64,000 nucleotides of DNA from Aquibacillus rhizosphaerae (GTDB lineage Bacteria; Bacillota; Bacilli; Bacillales; Amphibacillaceae), in the NCBI RefSeq assembly GCF_030282825.1, contig NZ_JASTZU010000062.1, positions 20,348 through 84,347 of the forward strand, read 5' to 3'. The notes beneath the pieces were generated by a model. It was not told the DNA's origin. It made no database searches and was given only the letters and a program-made list of their open reading frames with translations. Positions 9,801 through 18,666 of this stretch are shown one piece after another. Position 1 is the stretch's first letter, and each line of letters starts with the position of its first letter. The position numbers and the translations under genes are program-made.

Positions 9801-12800
9801 CATTCGTACCATCGGAAGCAACAAAATAATAGTCAACATAATCTTTCGCAATAATCTCTGGTGAATAAATTCGGTAGTGGTACATCATATCATCATAATC
9901 TTCTTCCAATAACGCCTGTTGATATTGTTCTTGGTCATTGGCACGATAATAGACTTGAACCGTCTTCACCTGGATGTTGTCTTTTACATCCGCTTTAAGA
10001 TTAATATCTTCTGTTTGATTTATTTCAATGATATCTGTTAAATTTTCAATCGTTGGCTCCATTTCATCCACTGGCAGACTTACTTGTTGTTTTGGAACTT
10101 GAAATGATTCAACACTTCCTGGTGTTGCATTCGTTATCCCCGCACTAACTTTTTCCATTTGATTCGTTCCATCTGTGGGATACTTATAGACGATTCCCTT
10201 GTTCGGTTGTGTATCGTCGATATTTTCAACATCGTTGTAATAAGCAACAGATAGCTCTTGGTCAGTGTTCGTAGCAACAATTAAGCCTCTCATGCTACCA
10301 TTAGCCATTCCAGCACTATAAATTTTAACGATATCTTGATTTTCAATAAGACTTGTGCCAAAATTTGCATTAAAATCAGCAACGGTTTGCGCATCATTTT
10401 GTCCATTAATAATCCAAAAAACTAGGGTTTCTTTGGAAGGAATCACCACATCATCTGGAATAGATGGCCAAATAATATCACTTTCTGGATCTGATCCGTA
10501 ACGGTACTGTATTTTGTAGTCTTTAAAGTTAATGGCTTGATCGGTATTGTTATAGATTTCAATAAACTCATACCCATCTGCTGAACCAACGTTATCCGTA
10601 TCAGGAACTACTTCAGTAACCAGTAATCCAGGTACCTGTTCAGGATCTACTTCATCTTTAATAACCTCAATGATATAATCTTCTGATTTACTAACATTCT
10701 CTCCGTCTGTTGCCTCCATATAATAGGTAATGTTCGATTTGATAAATGCTCCTGGTATTTCAACCGAGTAATTATTAGCATTGTTTGGATTAACACGCAT
10801 TGCTAAAGAAGTAAATTGCTGATCACCTTCGCCTTTTACATAAAGTGTTGCCGTCGGTATCGCCATATTATCTGTAATTGTTGCTTCAATAGTTATGTTT
10901 GAAAAAGCGTCTGCTTCCTTTATAGCTGTATGAGTAATCTCTGGTGCCTCTGTGTCTTCTTCTATCTCCGGAATAACAACAACCTGATCTGGAACTTGTC
11001 CCGATTCAGTTACTCCAGGAGTAGGAGTAGCCATCGAACGATAGTTGATCATGTCGATTCCTTCTCTTGGATACTGGTATTCGATTACTGCACCAGAGTT
11101 GTCATTATCCGTTCCTAAATAGTCTGCTTGAATAACCGTTTCACTTTGGTTATCTTTTAAAACTAGCGCTCGGTTACCACCATTTGCAAAACCAGGAAAA
11201 TTTGAATCGGTAACTTCAACAACTTGGTCACTTGTTAAATCTGATCCAAAGTTATTGTTAAAATCACTTAAACTTCTTCCATCATTGTTGTACCAAAAAA
11301 CAAGTGTTTCTTTTGAATCAATACTCGTCGTAGGAATCTGGAAAACTACTTCTTTATTCGTATCCGTATAACGGTACACAAATGTATAGTTATTTAATGG
11401 CAAGGTTTGGTTTGTATTATTATAGAGTTCGAAATACTCATAATAGTCCGTGCCTCCACCCTTAGAATTTGGTGATAATTCTGTTATTAGTAAATGAGGG
11501 TATGTATCAAAGTTTTCTTCCTCTGGTTGCGAAATAGGAACTTCTACATACGTATTTGTAGTGTTAGGAAAAGTAACTCTATGGTTTGCATCAGATACAG
11601 AAATATAATAGCTTACTGTTTCTCCTAATAACTCATTTCCAGATATAATCGCTTGAAAAAGTTTATCTTCCTTATGCTTCATCTCTAGACTTTTAAAACT
11701 CTCATTATTACTAGTTTGATAGTATAGTTTGGCAGAAATATCATTCCCATCATCGGTAATTTCTGCTTCAATTTGAACATCTTTCCCAGCTTCTATTTCT
11801 GTTAATGATTCGTGATTAATAACTGGAGGTTGATGTTCTGTTGTCGTTACCTCTGCCTCTGGTAGTTGTTCTTTTGCTACATAACCAGGATTAGGAACAG
11901 CAAGCGTTTCAAATTCAGCCATTTCTGTCCCTGTTATTGGATATTGATAGTTAACGACTTTCCCACTAGCGATATCTTCTGGCAAATAATTTGCCAAGGC
12001 TATCTCTTCACCGTTAGCTTTTTTTATTACTACAGCACGATTTCCACTATTGTAAAAACCGGTACTACTATATTCGACGATATCGGATTCTAATAGATTC
12101 GTTTTGTAATGACTATTAAAATCAGCTATTGTATGATTACTAGCATTTCTCCAAAATACAAGTGTTTGCTTTGGCTCAATTGCAACTGGAGAAAAACTCA
12201 TCGCTACATCTTCATTGCCACTTCCATCGGTGTATCGTAAAGAAAAGATATGATGATCAAGGATAATTGATCGATCAGAATTGTTATACACTTCAAAATA
12301 CTCATAATCATCGGCACCATCATTGTTTGCCATAATCTCCGTGATAAGTAACGCTGGCAAACTATCAAAATCAATTTCTTCAACTAATTGCTCTGACTCG
12401 TCTTGCTCGATTACTTGTTTTGCTTCTTCCTCTTGCACTTCCAACGGCTTTTGATCTATCTCTTTGTCATTAGTAATCGTAGCTTTTTCACTAGAAACAG
12501 ATGGTTCATTATCTGGAATTGTTTCTACTTCTGACTCGGCAGTCGCACTTTCCTCCTTCGATTCTACATTCTCTTCCACTTGATTCGGAGTAGGATTCGT
12601 TTGATTATCCAGTTCAGGATCTTGTGTGTCAGCTTCTGCATCTAACTCCTCGTTAATTATTATAGACTCTTGTTGTGTTTCGACTTTGGATATTTCATCA
12701 GTATTATGGTTAACATCCTCACCATTTAAATTCGGATTAACCGTTGTGGCTGTGGCTGTGGCTGTGGCTGCACTCACTTTGGTCATTGGAAATACCGAAA

Positions 12801-12882
12801 CAACATCCATAAATAATACAGAAAAAATTAAAATAAGGGATAGTGTTTTTGTTACATTAGTCTTAAGCCTCTGTTTTCGCAT
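6889..12882 (-). CDS. Giant wall-anchored protein with three lamin-tail domains and a metallophosphoesterase
   Basis: 1997 residues; the ATG follows AGGAGG. Order: signal peptide (residues 1-38, ending KVSAATA); acidic low-complexity stretch (40-170); lamin-tail domains near 176, 464 and 752, each starting LL(I/V)TE and containing EFxEIYNN-like text; Ig-like spacers; and a calcineurin-type phosphoesterase (about 1530-1800) with MSDTQYY, HTGDLVDESD, GNHDVS and SGHYHES metal motifs. A fibronectin-like domain, a Pro/Glu/Asn-rich wall spacer, LAETA near 1960, a membrane helix and an RRKR tail follow. This is the layout of a sortase substrate, but with LAETA in place of LPxTG. It probably acts outside the cell on nucleotides or phosphoesters; the substrate is unknown. 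No partner genes are adjacent. Confidence 0.92.
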   Translation of the reverse strand: MRKQRLKTNVTKTLSLILIFSVLFMDVVSVFPMTKVSAATATATATTVNPNLNGEDVNHNTDEISKVETQQESIIINEELDAEADTQDPELDNQTNPTPNQVEENVESKEESATAESEVETIPDNEPSVSSEKATITNDKEIDQKPLEVQEEEAKQVIEQDESEQLVEEIDFDSLPALLITEIMANNDGADDYEYFEVYNNSDRSIILDHHIFSLRYTDGSGNEDVAMSFSPVAIEPKQTLVFWRNASNHTIADFNSHYKTNLLESDIVEYSSTGFYNSGNRAVVIKKANGEEIALANYLPEDIASGKVVNYQYPITGTEMAEFETLAVPNPGYVAKEQLPEAEVTTTEHQPPVINHESLTEIEAGKDVQIEAEITDDGNDISAKLYYQTSNNESFKSLEMKHKEDKLFQAIISGNELLGETVSYYISVSDANHRVTFPNTTNTYVEVPISQPEEENFDTYPHLLITELSPNSKGGGTDYYEYFELYNNTNQTLPLNNYTFVYRYTDTNKEVVFQIPTTSIDSKETLVFWYNNDGRSLSDFNNNFGSDLTSDQVVEVTDSNFPGFANGGNRALVLKDNQSETVIQADYLGTDNDNSGAVIEYQYPREGIDMINYRSMATPTPGVTESGQVPDQVVVIPEIEEDTEAPEITHTAIKEADAFSNITIEATITDNMAIPTATLYVKGEGDQQFTSLAMRVNPNNANNYSVEIPGAFIKSNITYYMEATDGENVSKSEDYIIEVIKDEVDPEQVPGLLVTEVVPDTDNVGSADGYEFIEIYNNTDQAINFKDYKIQYRYGSDPESDIIWPSIPDDVVIPSKETLVFWIINGQNDAQTVADFNANFGTSLIENQDIVKIYSAGMANGSMRGLIVATNTDQELSVAYYNDVENIDDTQPNKGIVYKYPTDGTNQMEKVSAGITNATPGSVESFQVPKQQVSLPVDEMEPTIENLTDIIEINQTEDINLKADVKDNIQVKTVQVYYRANDQEQYQQALLEEDYDDMMYHYRIYSPEIIAKDYVDYYFVASDGTNEVTSDVYRINVTNDLDNSSLRVNIKQDEILNGTSVIKGTSNQDNPGNIKLSIDDQDVEEDTFQAVEHQAYLAFEVSGVNTYFQNGVTIGDEIVHIFDDWIAQWQTITVPIKPDQLQVGNNTLTIRAGNKATPWEGDPGENRDDYNLRNVRLVLSDGTILTDETHQNPSEVFDMGDDGTDRIAEDFIFTITDQLAQSKAYLWDTTTATDGKHLITVTDSDEEKLTNVFVDNTAPSISTNIKEEKEYKGSFSIEATITDAIAGVESSTIFLDEEEITVPYHTSSGKLTAGNHKVTIKAVDKAGNAVTEIVHFSVVNENPEKPGNALPNQGEPIEDDPVLKVNVFDPTGDELDVAFYQGYQYKPSDTIDSYSGASDVEPPNTPTSDTEVLFDEEDILSTSKLDGDYMVTDSTTQFPYHRFDVTVDPTVDENDIVEFVWNGNSLPGRKVTMYAWNQRTSEWVIVDYKIAGDEDFELKGTVSVNDFVKDNKINVIVQDEIPNSPEEYDYTFVWMSDTQYYSESYPYIYDRQTQWIVEKQEEMKIKYVMHTGDLVDESDKEYQWKHADDFMKTLDDANVPYGVLAGNHDVSQKTNDYTAYYEYFGADRFEEKPYYGGSYLNNRGHYDLISVNGNDYIMVYLGWGVEDEGIAWMNEVLAAHPDRMAILNFHEYMQATGTRHPLGEKLYDEVVEPNENVIAVLSGHYHESQLLVDEIDDDGDGTIDRSVYQMLADYQAGPEGGQGYMRLLHFDTDNDRIIVNTYSPYMDDYNYYDTDAYPGKDEFVLNLDLAAKEKRVATDYFAVNIYTDTQIGSVENVPSGETAEIIWTGLEEGKTYSWYTVISDQYSGETTSDIWTFVKGKDKKVDETPPPVDEEEEQPETPGNPTQPSDGGENQSPNDQPDNGDNQSEELEEIQETTNSSNDETVGEVVKINDGGDTLAETATNMYNLIISGIIILIMGLAMIVYNRRKRIFSKR
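12746..12769. repeat. Hexanucleotide tandem repeat in the wall-protein signal region
   Basis: Four perfect copies of GTGGCT lie in tandem within the wall-protein gene. They encode alternating Ala-Thr just after the predicted signal-peptidase site. A unit of six keeps the reading frame, so length changes would not inactivate the gene. Confidence 0.8.
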
Positions 12883-12973
12883 ATGAACCTCCTAATTATT
12901 CTTGGTATCAAGATAATTGTAAGGTTCATTTATTAAGAGAGAGTGAATTTACTGTAAAACTATGTAAATTAAT

Positions 12974-13110
12974 AGAAAAGCACAGGGCGCCTTGCTCAAC
13001 CTAAAGCAAGCTTAAGGACGAACATCTATGTGGGGCTCTTTACCAGAAAGACGTTCGTCTTAAGACCTCAGGCGAGTTAGCGGTGAGGATAGTCAGCTAT
13101 GAATTTTTTT
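12974..13110. repeat. Family A structured repeat, copy 3 (divergent)
   Basis: It starts AAAAGCACAGGGCGCCTTGCTC and keeps the central hairpin (GACGAACATCT, AGACGTTCGTC) and the GTCAGCTAT end, but the GGCGCTGTAGCTGGAC arm is replaced by CTCAGGCGAGTTAGC. It is the most diverged nearly full copy and fills the gap before the DUF3231 gene. Confidence 0.75.
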
Positions 13111-13176
13111 ATACTTTCTCAGCTTTTAGTAAAGGTAGAGGCTTTCAAATTGACCTCAAACTTTAACCATTTACAT

Positions 13177-14175
13177 TTAACCTCTTGCTAAATCTTTTCG
13201 GTTTGGGGCGGTAGGAGGTTGTTCCATCCAACCATTTTCAATCATAATATTCGCGCCATCTTCCGTGTATTCTCCTGCCTCCGCCATCAAGCGTGTATAG
13301 GAAGCTGCTAAATCTCTTCTTGGACTCGTAGCTAAGCTCATCCCATAGAATCCTATTCCTGCAGCTTGTACACCAGCAGTATGATACATCATTAATTTAT
13401 CGCTAAATGGTGCTTGCTTTGAACTTGTTGGAAGGTTATCCGATGACATTGGTGTAAGTATATTGCTCTCATCGAGAAATTTACTAAATACAGCACAATG
13501 ATGTTTAGCAATTTCTGCACCTCTTGTAAAGTATTTGGAAACCTTTGCTGAGTTTGTTACTTGGCTAAACCCTGTTAACATACCCATCCCTAACACATTT
13601 CTTTGTAGGTTATTGAATAAAAAATTGATTTCATTTGAAGTAAGTGGTCTTTGATTTCCAAACCATCCAGCGAGAAAATGCTGTTTATGCACAAATTCCA
13701 CTTGTTCAGGATACGGTATATGTGGAGACCTGACATATACACCTTTCTCTTGCATCACGTCTGTAACCCTATTATAAAGCTCAATTGCAGAAGAAAGACA
13801 TTTAGAAAAGTAATCTCGAATAACCTTTCTAGATGAACTAGGCAGTGAAATACCATATGAATTCAACCCCATTGAACCTACATTTGAAAGATAAAAAAGC
13901 ATAAATGTATCTGTAAATAATCGATCAGCGTTTAGATTAACATCTTGTTCCGTAAACCCCATCGGGATTGGGTGGTTCTCTTCTTTAAAAATTTCTTTTA
14001 ATATTTCGACGTGTTCTATTGCCAATCCAGAAGTATATTTTAATAACGAACGTACTTCTTCATCTTCAACGGTTTTTAAGAAATAAGAAACTGTACATAC
14101 AATTAGAGAGCTATTTTGATATGCCCCCCATAATACAGCTAATTCAGAAGATGTTAATTTTGGATGGTGAGTCAT
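13177..14175 (-). CDS. DUF3231 family protein (two tandem ferritin-like/CotF-like domains)
   Basis: 332 residues; the ATG follows GGAGGG. The protein is two copies of an approximately 160-residue helical unit. Both begin with L(T)SxE(L/I) plus an asparagine- or tyrosine-rich helix (LTSSELAVLWGAYQNS, then LTSNEINFLFNNLQRN). Both later carry an A-E-x-H/K-H helix start (AIEHVEILKEIF, AKHHCAVFSKFL) and a LSNVGSMGLNSYGISL/TAGVQAAGIGFYGMSL pair. Bacilli have several DUF3231 proteins, related to spore coat CotF-type four-helix domains; their function is unknown. A forespore or coat role is plausible but not shown. Monocistronic, with no obvious terminator. Confidence 0.88.
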   Translation of the reverse strand: MTHHPKLTSSELAVLWGAYQNSSLIVCTVSYFLKTVEDEEVRSLLKYTSGLAIEHVEILKEIFKEENHPIPMGFTEQDVNLNADRLFTDTFMLFYLSNVGSMGLNSYGISLPSSSRKVIRDYFSKCLSSAIELYNRVTDVMQEKGVYVRSPHIPYPEQVEFVHKQHFLAGWFGNQRPLTSNEINFLFNNLQRNVLGMGMLTGFSQVTNSAKVSKYFTRGAEIAKHHCAVFSKFLDESNILTPMSSDNLPTSSKQAPFSDKLMMYHTAGVQAAGIGFYGMSLATSPRRDLAASYTRLMAEAGEYTEDGANIMIENGWMEQPPTAPNRKDLARG

Positions 14176-14287
14176 TTCTATCCCTCCATTTTTTTAAACT
14201 TAATCTCCCCAGGTCTTAATCGTATATCCTAAATTATTTAATATTTTAAAATACTGGGCTGACATTAGATTAGTCAGCCCAGTTTGG

Positions 14288-14527
14288 CTAGAAACCTTCT
14301 CTTGGAATTTCTTTGCCTTTATCACTTTTCAATCCGCCATTTTCATTAACAGAATCAATTTCCCCATCAATTGTCCCTTCAGTATAATCATCAGATGCTT
14401 GTTCATGTGTAATAGCAGTCCCCATATCAATTAAATCTGAGGCCTCATAATCACTGTTATCATACATTTTTTCAGCAACTTTATTCGTATCTTCTTGGGA
14501 CACTTTCTTAACGTTGTTTTTCGCCAT
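14288..14527 (-). CDS. Small acidic YozQ-like (DUF4025-type) protein
   Basis: 79 residues; the ATG lies behind GGGAGGAATTATGAA. The middle portion has KMYDNSDYEASD and AITHEQASDDYTEGTID, which resemble, from memory, the YozQ/DUF4025 family of small Bacillus proteins linked to sporulation. It is rich in Asp, Glu and Asn, with no membrane segment or signal. Same strand as the DUF3231 gene, about 110 bp upstream of it, so weak co-transcription is possible. Family recognition is by eye only. Confidence 0.7.
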   Translation of the reverse strand: MAKNNVKKVSQEDTNKVAEKMYDNSDYEASDLIDMGTAITHEQASDDYTEGTIDGEIDSVNENGGLKSDKGKEIPREGF

Positions 14528-14620
14528 TTCATAATTCCTCCCTTATTTTCTTGCTTAGTTTTTTCAATTTCGGACAAAATATGAATAATAATTTTAAAGA
14601 AGTTAAAAATTTTATTCATA

Positions 14621-14739
14621 TAATCAATTTCATAATACCAATCTTGTCGTCACCTACAACAATATATAGATGGATAAAATCATTTCCAAACTATATATTG
14701 TCATAGATGAATGAATAAGGTAATTATGAATTTGACTCA
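14621..14739. repeat. Family C palindromic MITE-like element, copy 1
   Basis: 119 bp. The left end TAATCAATTTCATAATACC is matched by an inverted right end TGAGTCAAATTCATAATTACC. An inner arm CAATATATAG pairs with CTATATATTG. No coding capacity. Copies 2-4 all lie in the sulfur island. It sits in the gap 14528-14968, whose remainder is AT-rich and otherwise blank. Confidence 0.85.
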
Positions 14740-14968
14740 ATAATCAGATATAATATACTTTTAATTTTTCATAGTAATTAGCACTGGCTAGTGGTGGGGG
14801 CATTATAGGAATTGGAAAGATAAGAGTATATATTAGCTGCAGCAGTTTACTCTGTAATTAATTCGAATTTACATGTTCTTAACGAAATTTCCATTCTATG
14901 TTTATATGCACTTAATAATTAGATTCTATAATAAGGAGTGAAAGACATATTGCAAACGAGGTGAAAAC

Positions 14969-15784
14969 ATGGATTTGCATATTCATTCAACCCACTCAGA
15001 TGGACAACTAACTCCAAGTGAAATCATTCATATTGCTTCAAGCAAAGGAATCAATGTCCTATCGATTACAGATCATGACGAGATTGCAGCTTATCATTCA
15101 GGAAAAAGAACTGCGAATTTTCTTGGGATAACACTAATCCCTGGTATTGAACTTAATACAGATGGTGAAGATGGGGAACTTCATATCTTGGGCTACTACA
15201 TAAACCCGTACTCTGAAACTCTACTTAATTACATTGCATGGAGAAAAAAAGAACGCACAGACTGGGCCAAGAAAATAGTAAATAAACTCCGAGATATGGG
15301 ATATAACATTAGCTTTGATGCATGTGCAAGGAGAGCTAAAGGAGGGGTTATTGTTCGAACGCATATTGCTGATGAACTGTTTAGTAAAGGGTATTTCCCT
15401 TCCTCTGAACATGCTTACGGAACATTATTAATTAAAGGTGCAACAGCATTTGTGAAACGCGCTGACTTTACAGCTGAAGATGCAATTCAATTGATTCATG
15501 ATGCTGGAGGGGAAGCATATTTAGCACATCCAGGCATTTATCCGTTTGACATCCACATCCAGAGGTTAATAGCATATGGACTCGATGGGATTGAAGTGTA
15601 TCATTCTAAACACAAGCAAGCTCAAATTGCTTATTGGGAGAAAATTGCACAACAAGCTTCTTTAAAAGTTTCTGGTGGAAGTAATCATCATGGTCCACAG
15701 TCCTTTAATCCTTATCCAATTGGAAGTGTACTACTTAGTGATTTTTGTATCAAACAATGGACTGCTAGGGAGCCGATAACTTGA
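14969..15784 (+). CDS. PHP-domain metal-dependent phosphoesterase (TrpH/YciV type)
   Basis: 271 residues; the ATG follows GAGGTG. The PHP metal motifs are in order: DLHIHSTHSDG at the N-terminus, SITDHDE near 33-39, IPGIELNT near 60, RTHIAD near 128, AYLAHPGIYP near 188, and GGSNHHG near 237-243. The family hydrolyses phosphate from nucleoside 3',5'-bisphosphates or RNA 5' ends. The last motif is normally GSDxH; Asp is replaced by Asn239, which may change a metal ligand. It overlaps the next gene (TTGA), so the two are translationally coupled. Confidence 0.88.
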   Translation: MDLHIHSTHSDGQLTPSEIIHIASSKGINVLSITDHDEIAAYHSGKRTANFLGITLIPGIELNTDGEDGELHILGYYINPYSETLLNYIAWRKKERTDWAKKIVNKLRDMGYNISFDACARRAKGGVIVRTHIADELFSKGYFPSSEHAYGTLLIKGATAFVKRADFTAEDAIQLIHDAGGEAYLAHPGIYPFDIHIQRLIAYGLDGIEVYHSKHKQAQIAYWEKIAQQASLKVSGGSNHHGPQSFNPYPIGSVLLSDFCIKQWTAREPIT

Positions 15785-16587
15785 AACTCTATTTATCTTC
15801 TACACTATGTTGGGCATATCCTGTCAATGATGTCATTAAGATTGCGAAACTATTTAATTTTGATGGTGTCGAAGTCTGGGCTGAGCATGTTTGGAAATAT
15901 CAAACGTCAATAGAATCTATCCTTGATGCTACTCAATCAAACGATATTGAACTATCTCTGCACGCTGCTAGTTGGGATTTAAACTTATGCGCATTAAATG
16001 AAGGGATACAAAAACAATCGATAAATGAAATTGAAAACTCCCTTATTCTTGCTCAAAAACTCGGTGCAACTAATGTTACTATTCATCCAGGAAAACGAAC
16101 ACTACATAATTATTGGTTAGAAGAGCATGAACAAGTGTTAAAATCAAACCTAGCCTATCTTGCAAGGAAAGCTTGCGATTTTGGTGTTATTTTATCAATC
16201 GAACAAATGAAACATATTAAGAAGGAATTCATTACAAGACCGGACAAAATCAACCATTTAATTAAAGCATTACCAGATACCGTAATGACCACCTTTAATA
16301 TCGCTCATGTGCCATTAGATGAACATCCTGAAATCTATTATGAACAAATAAAACGTATTAACAAAGTTCATCTTAGTGATGCAACCCAAACTCAATACCA
16401 TGTTCCCCTTGGAACTGGATTAATTCAATTAGAACCGATTCTTACATTACTTAATAATACTAACCTACCCGTTGTAATTGAAGGGTTCGAGAATGATCGA
16501 TTGCTAACACACTTACAAAGTAATCTTAAATATTTACACCAAAATAAGCTGTTTAGAAAGAGAAGTGTTGAAAGTCTTGGTAACTAA
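15781..16587 (+). CDS. Sugar phosphate isomerase/epimerase-like TIM barrel (AP endonuclease family 2)
   Basis: 268 residues, starting at TTG that overlaps the TGA of the PHP gene. It has the xylose-isomerase-like TIM-barrel pattern: NFDGVEVWAEHVW, LSLHAASWDLNL, NVTIHPGKR, LSIEQM, FNIAHVP, KVHLSDA and VIEGFEND. The His and Glu residues at strand ends are the usual metal site. Members are isomerases, epimerases or endonuclease IV relatives. Pairing with a PHP phosphoesterase suggests a small pathway acting on a phosphorylated sugar or nucleotide; the substrate is unknown. The short coupling overlap supports one operon with the gene upstream. Confidence 0.85.
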   Translation: MKLYLSSTLCWAYPVNDVIKIAKLFNFDGVEVWAEHVWKYQTSIESILDATQSNDIELSLHAASWDLNLCALNEGIQKQSINEIENSLILAQKLGATNVTIHPGKRTLHNYWLEEHEQVLKSNLAYLARKACDFGVILSIEQMKHIKKEFITRPDKINHLIKALPDTVMTTFNIAHVPLDEHPEIYYEQIKRINKVHLSDATQTQYHVPLGTGLIQLEPILTLLNNTNLPVVIEGFENDRLLTHLQSNLKYLHQNKLFRKRSVESLGN

Positions 16588-16593
16588 TGACGA

Positions 16594-16800
16594 TGGGACT
16601 TTTATCCAGGATTTGATGCAATGATAAACAATGCACAGAAGATGTTATAAGTATACAATGCAGATCTACACGAGTCCTGGGTAATCCATACCGATATTTT
16701 TTTATCATATCCTTTAGGAGAACATGTTTTTGTCCAATCTATTGAAACAAAAAAGACCGATGACCTTCCAAAGGAATCCGTTAGATTATTAGTTAAATAC
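16594..16800 (+). pseudogene. Possible decayed third gene of the PHP/TIM operon
   Basis: One frame directly behind the TIM-barrel stop reads protein-like text (WDFYPGFDAMINNAQKML, then NADLHESWVIHTDIFLSYPLG), interrupted by a single TAA at 16648. It then continues to VRLLVKYTYNK at the terminator. It has no start codon or ribosome site of its own. I do not recognise the family. It may be a remnant gene or chance coding-like DNA; I lean to remnant because both sides of the stop share one frame. Confidence 0.3.
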
Positions 16801-16807
16801 ACTTACA

Positions 16808-16841
16808 ACAAAAGGCTGACGAATTATCGCCAGCCTTTTGT
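16808..16841. terminator. Bidirectional terminator between convergent genes
   Basis: CAAAAGGCTG pairs with CAGCCTTTTG around CGAATTATCG, between the plus-strand PHP/TIM operon and the minus-strand membrane protein gene. T-rich on both flanks. Confidence 0.85.
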
Positions 16842-18553
16842 TATTCTGTTAAACCTTCAACCATTAATTCCTCTACTGATGCAGTTCCATTTTCTCTCAT
16901 TTTTACTAAAGACTTAATTTCGTCCCCTTCTTGTAAAAAGATAGCTAAAGGCTCTGTGCTTACATTTATCGTATAAATCGTTTTATCCCCTTGCAATAAA
17001 TATTGAACCATTTGTCCATTGTCATTTGACGTTACCAAAACGCGGTCGACTGTACCTTCTTTTGTTTCTGTTTCTGCCTCTTCTATTGAATCAACATTTC
17101 CTGGCTTTTGAAGCATTTGTAAACGGTAAGCATCCAGTGTTTCATTAGCAGTCTCACCAAATACTACAAAATCCGAGTCAGAAGCACTAATATAAGCGTA
17201 TTGTTTAAACAAACCATTTGGATCTAATACATTAACAATCCATGTTGGGTTTCCATCAATGTTGTACAGGACGGGCATAGACCCCTCCCAATTCTTCTCC
17301 GGAAACTCTTTGTTAACAATTTGCTTTGCACCTTCACTATCCATTATTCCATTATTTTTATCGCCGTTATAGTAAGTTAATACTCCAGTTCTTGCATTGA
17401 CTAATGTATATCCCAATGCAGAATCGATATTTTCCTTAGGCGAAGTCATGTCAGTGAAGTAAAACATTTGACCTTGTTCATCAAAGATTGGTGTAACACT
17501 TTTCTCTGTACCTGATTCATTAGGTATTTTTACATCTTTCTTTCCAAAAACAGAATTCAACCATCCATGAATGTATTTTCCAAAGTAGTTATTTTGTAGT
17601 GAAGCCATTTCTGAGCTTACTGAACCTTCAATAAATTCAGGAGCTTCACTATTGTCAAATATGTTTAATGCACTCGTAACAGGATCAATAACCACAACCT
17701 TTAATTGATTCATATCAGGCTTATTCGTGAACCCAATTGGCTTATAGATTGTCTGTACATACCATGGTTTTCCATCATCATCAATCTCAATTTGCGCTTC
17801 TCCACTTTGAATATAGTTAGGGTGCTCATTATAAATTATTCGTTTCATATTTTTGCTAAAATAACTAGAGTTTGTGTACTTCATTTTACTCTGAACAAAC
17901 TCTGGCTGTGCATTCACATTTGTAGCCGAGATTGTGAAGTAGCCTTCTGTTTCTTTACCTCTTATATATTTCCAAAAGCCTGAAAATTCAACAGGTGCTA
18001 CATAAACAATTTGTTCCTCTACTTTTTGAACTTGCAATTTACCAAGGTCATAAAACTGTGTGTTAGGTACGACACTCATCGCTTTTTGGATTTTGTTACG
18101 TGCAGATTCAGGCGCTACAGTTATTGGTGTTTCTTCTTTACTTAATGGGGTTGCCTCTTCCTCTTCATTTTTGTTAATAGATTCATAGGAATCATCTAAT
18201 GCTGTAATACCCAAAATAAAAATTATCGGTAATGAAAAGATAGCAATGATGAAAATGATTGCTGTAGCAGATTTATATGGTTTTGCATCCTTTACTTTTG
18301 CATTAGTCATGTAGTATAAAATCGGTGCAAAAATAATTGCAACGATCACATTCATTAGAACCATATTAGGTATCGTAATTGCAGGCATTACAAAATATAA
18401 GATGCCCCCGGTAAGGATAAATGCTGTTATTAAAATGAAGACACTATATTTAATAGTTGACATTCTATTCTTGTTATTTTCACTAATCGATAGTATAGAT
18501 AATAATAAAAATAGCAGTAATGACAATGCAGTTGCTAGTAATGTTCCAATCAT
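16841..18553 (-). CDS. Large conserved membrane protein of unknown function
   Basis: 570 residues; the ATG follows AAGGAGAG. Four hydrophobic segments occupy about residues 1-22, 36-58, 62-82 and 95-117. An acidic linker (about 118-150, with EEEEA) follows, then a roughly 420-residue soluble part that should lie outside the membrane. That part has PepSY-like features: repeated YxxN and PxWIV(N)V motifs, text such as SGEAQIEIDDDGKPWYV, and GTVDRVLV near the end. I have a vague memory of similar Bacillus proteins annotated without function. No operon partner. Possibly a wall- or protease-related sensor, but that is a guess. Confidence 0.8.
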   Translation of the reverse strand: MIGTLLATALSLLLFLLLSILSISENNKNRMSTIKYSVFILITAFILTGGILYFVMPAITIPNMVLMNVIVAIIFAPILYYMTNAKVKDAKPYKSATAIIFIIAIFSLPIIFILGITALDDSYESINKNEEEEATPLSKEETPITVAPESARNKIQKAMSVVPNTQFYDLGKLQVQKVEEQIVYVAPVEFSGFWKYIRGKETEGYFTISATNVNAQPEFVQSKMKYTNSSYFSKNMKRIIYNEHPNYIQSGEAQIEIDDDGKPWYVQTIYKPIGFTNKPDMNQLKVVVIDPVTSALNIFDNSEAPEFIEGSVSSEMASLQNNYFGKYIHGWLNSVFGKKDVKIPNESGTEKSVTPIFDEQGQMFYFTDMTSPKENIDSALGYTLVNARTGVLTYYNGDKNNGIMDSEGAKQIVNKEFPEKNWEGSMPVLYNIDGNPTWIVNVLDPNGLFKQYAYISASDSDFVVFGETANETLDAYRLQMLQKPGNVDSIEEAETETKEGTVDRVLVTSNDNGQMVQYLLQGDKTIYTINVSTEPLAIFLQEGDEIKSLVKMRENGTASVEELMVEGLTE

Positions 18554-18666
18554 AGATTTTCTCTCCTTATTTTTCTGTCTTTACTGCTTACGTTTAAACA
18601 CTGATTTAAGTTTCAAAAAAAATATGTATTTAAAAATGAAGCAGGATTGATAATTCCTGCTTCTGG

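Noticed and set aside
16588..16640. A surE start (VTNDDG-like text at the end of the TIM-barrel gene)
   Set aside because: The text arises in another frame over the stop region and is followed at once by stops; the remaining sequence does not resemble SurE.
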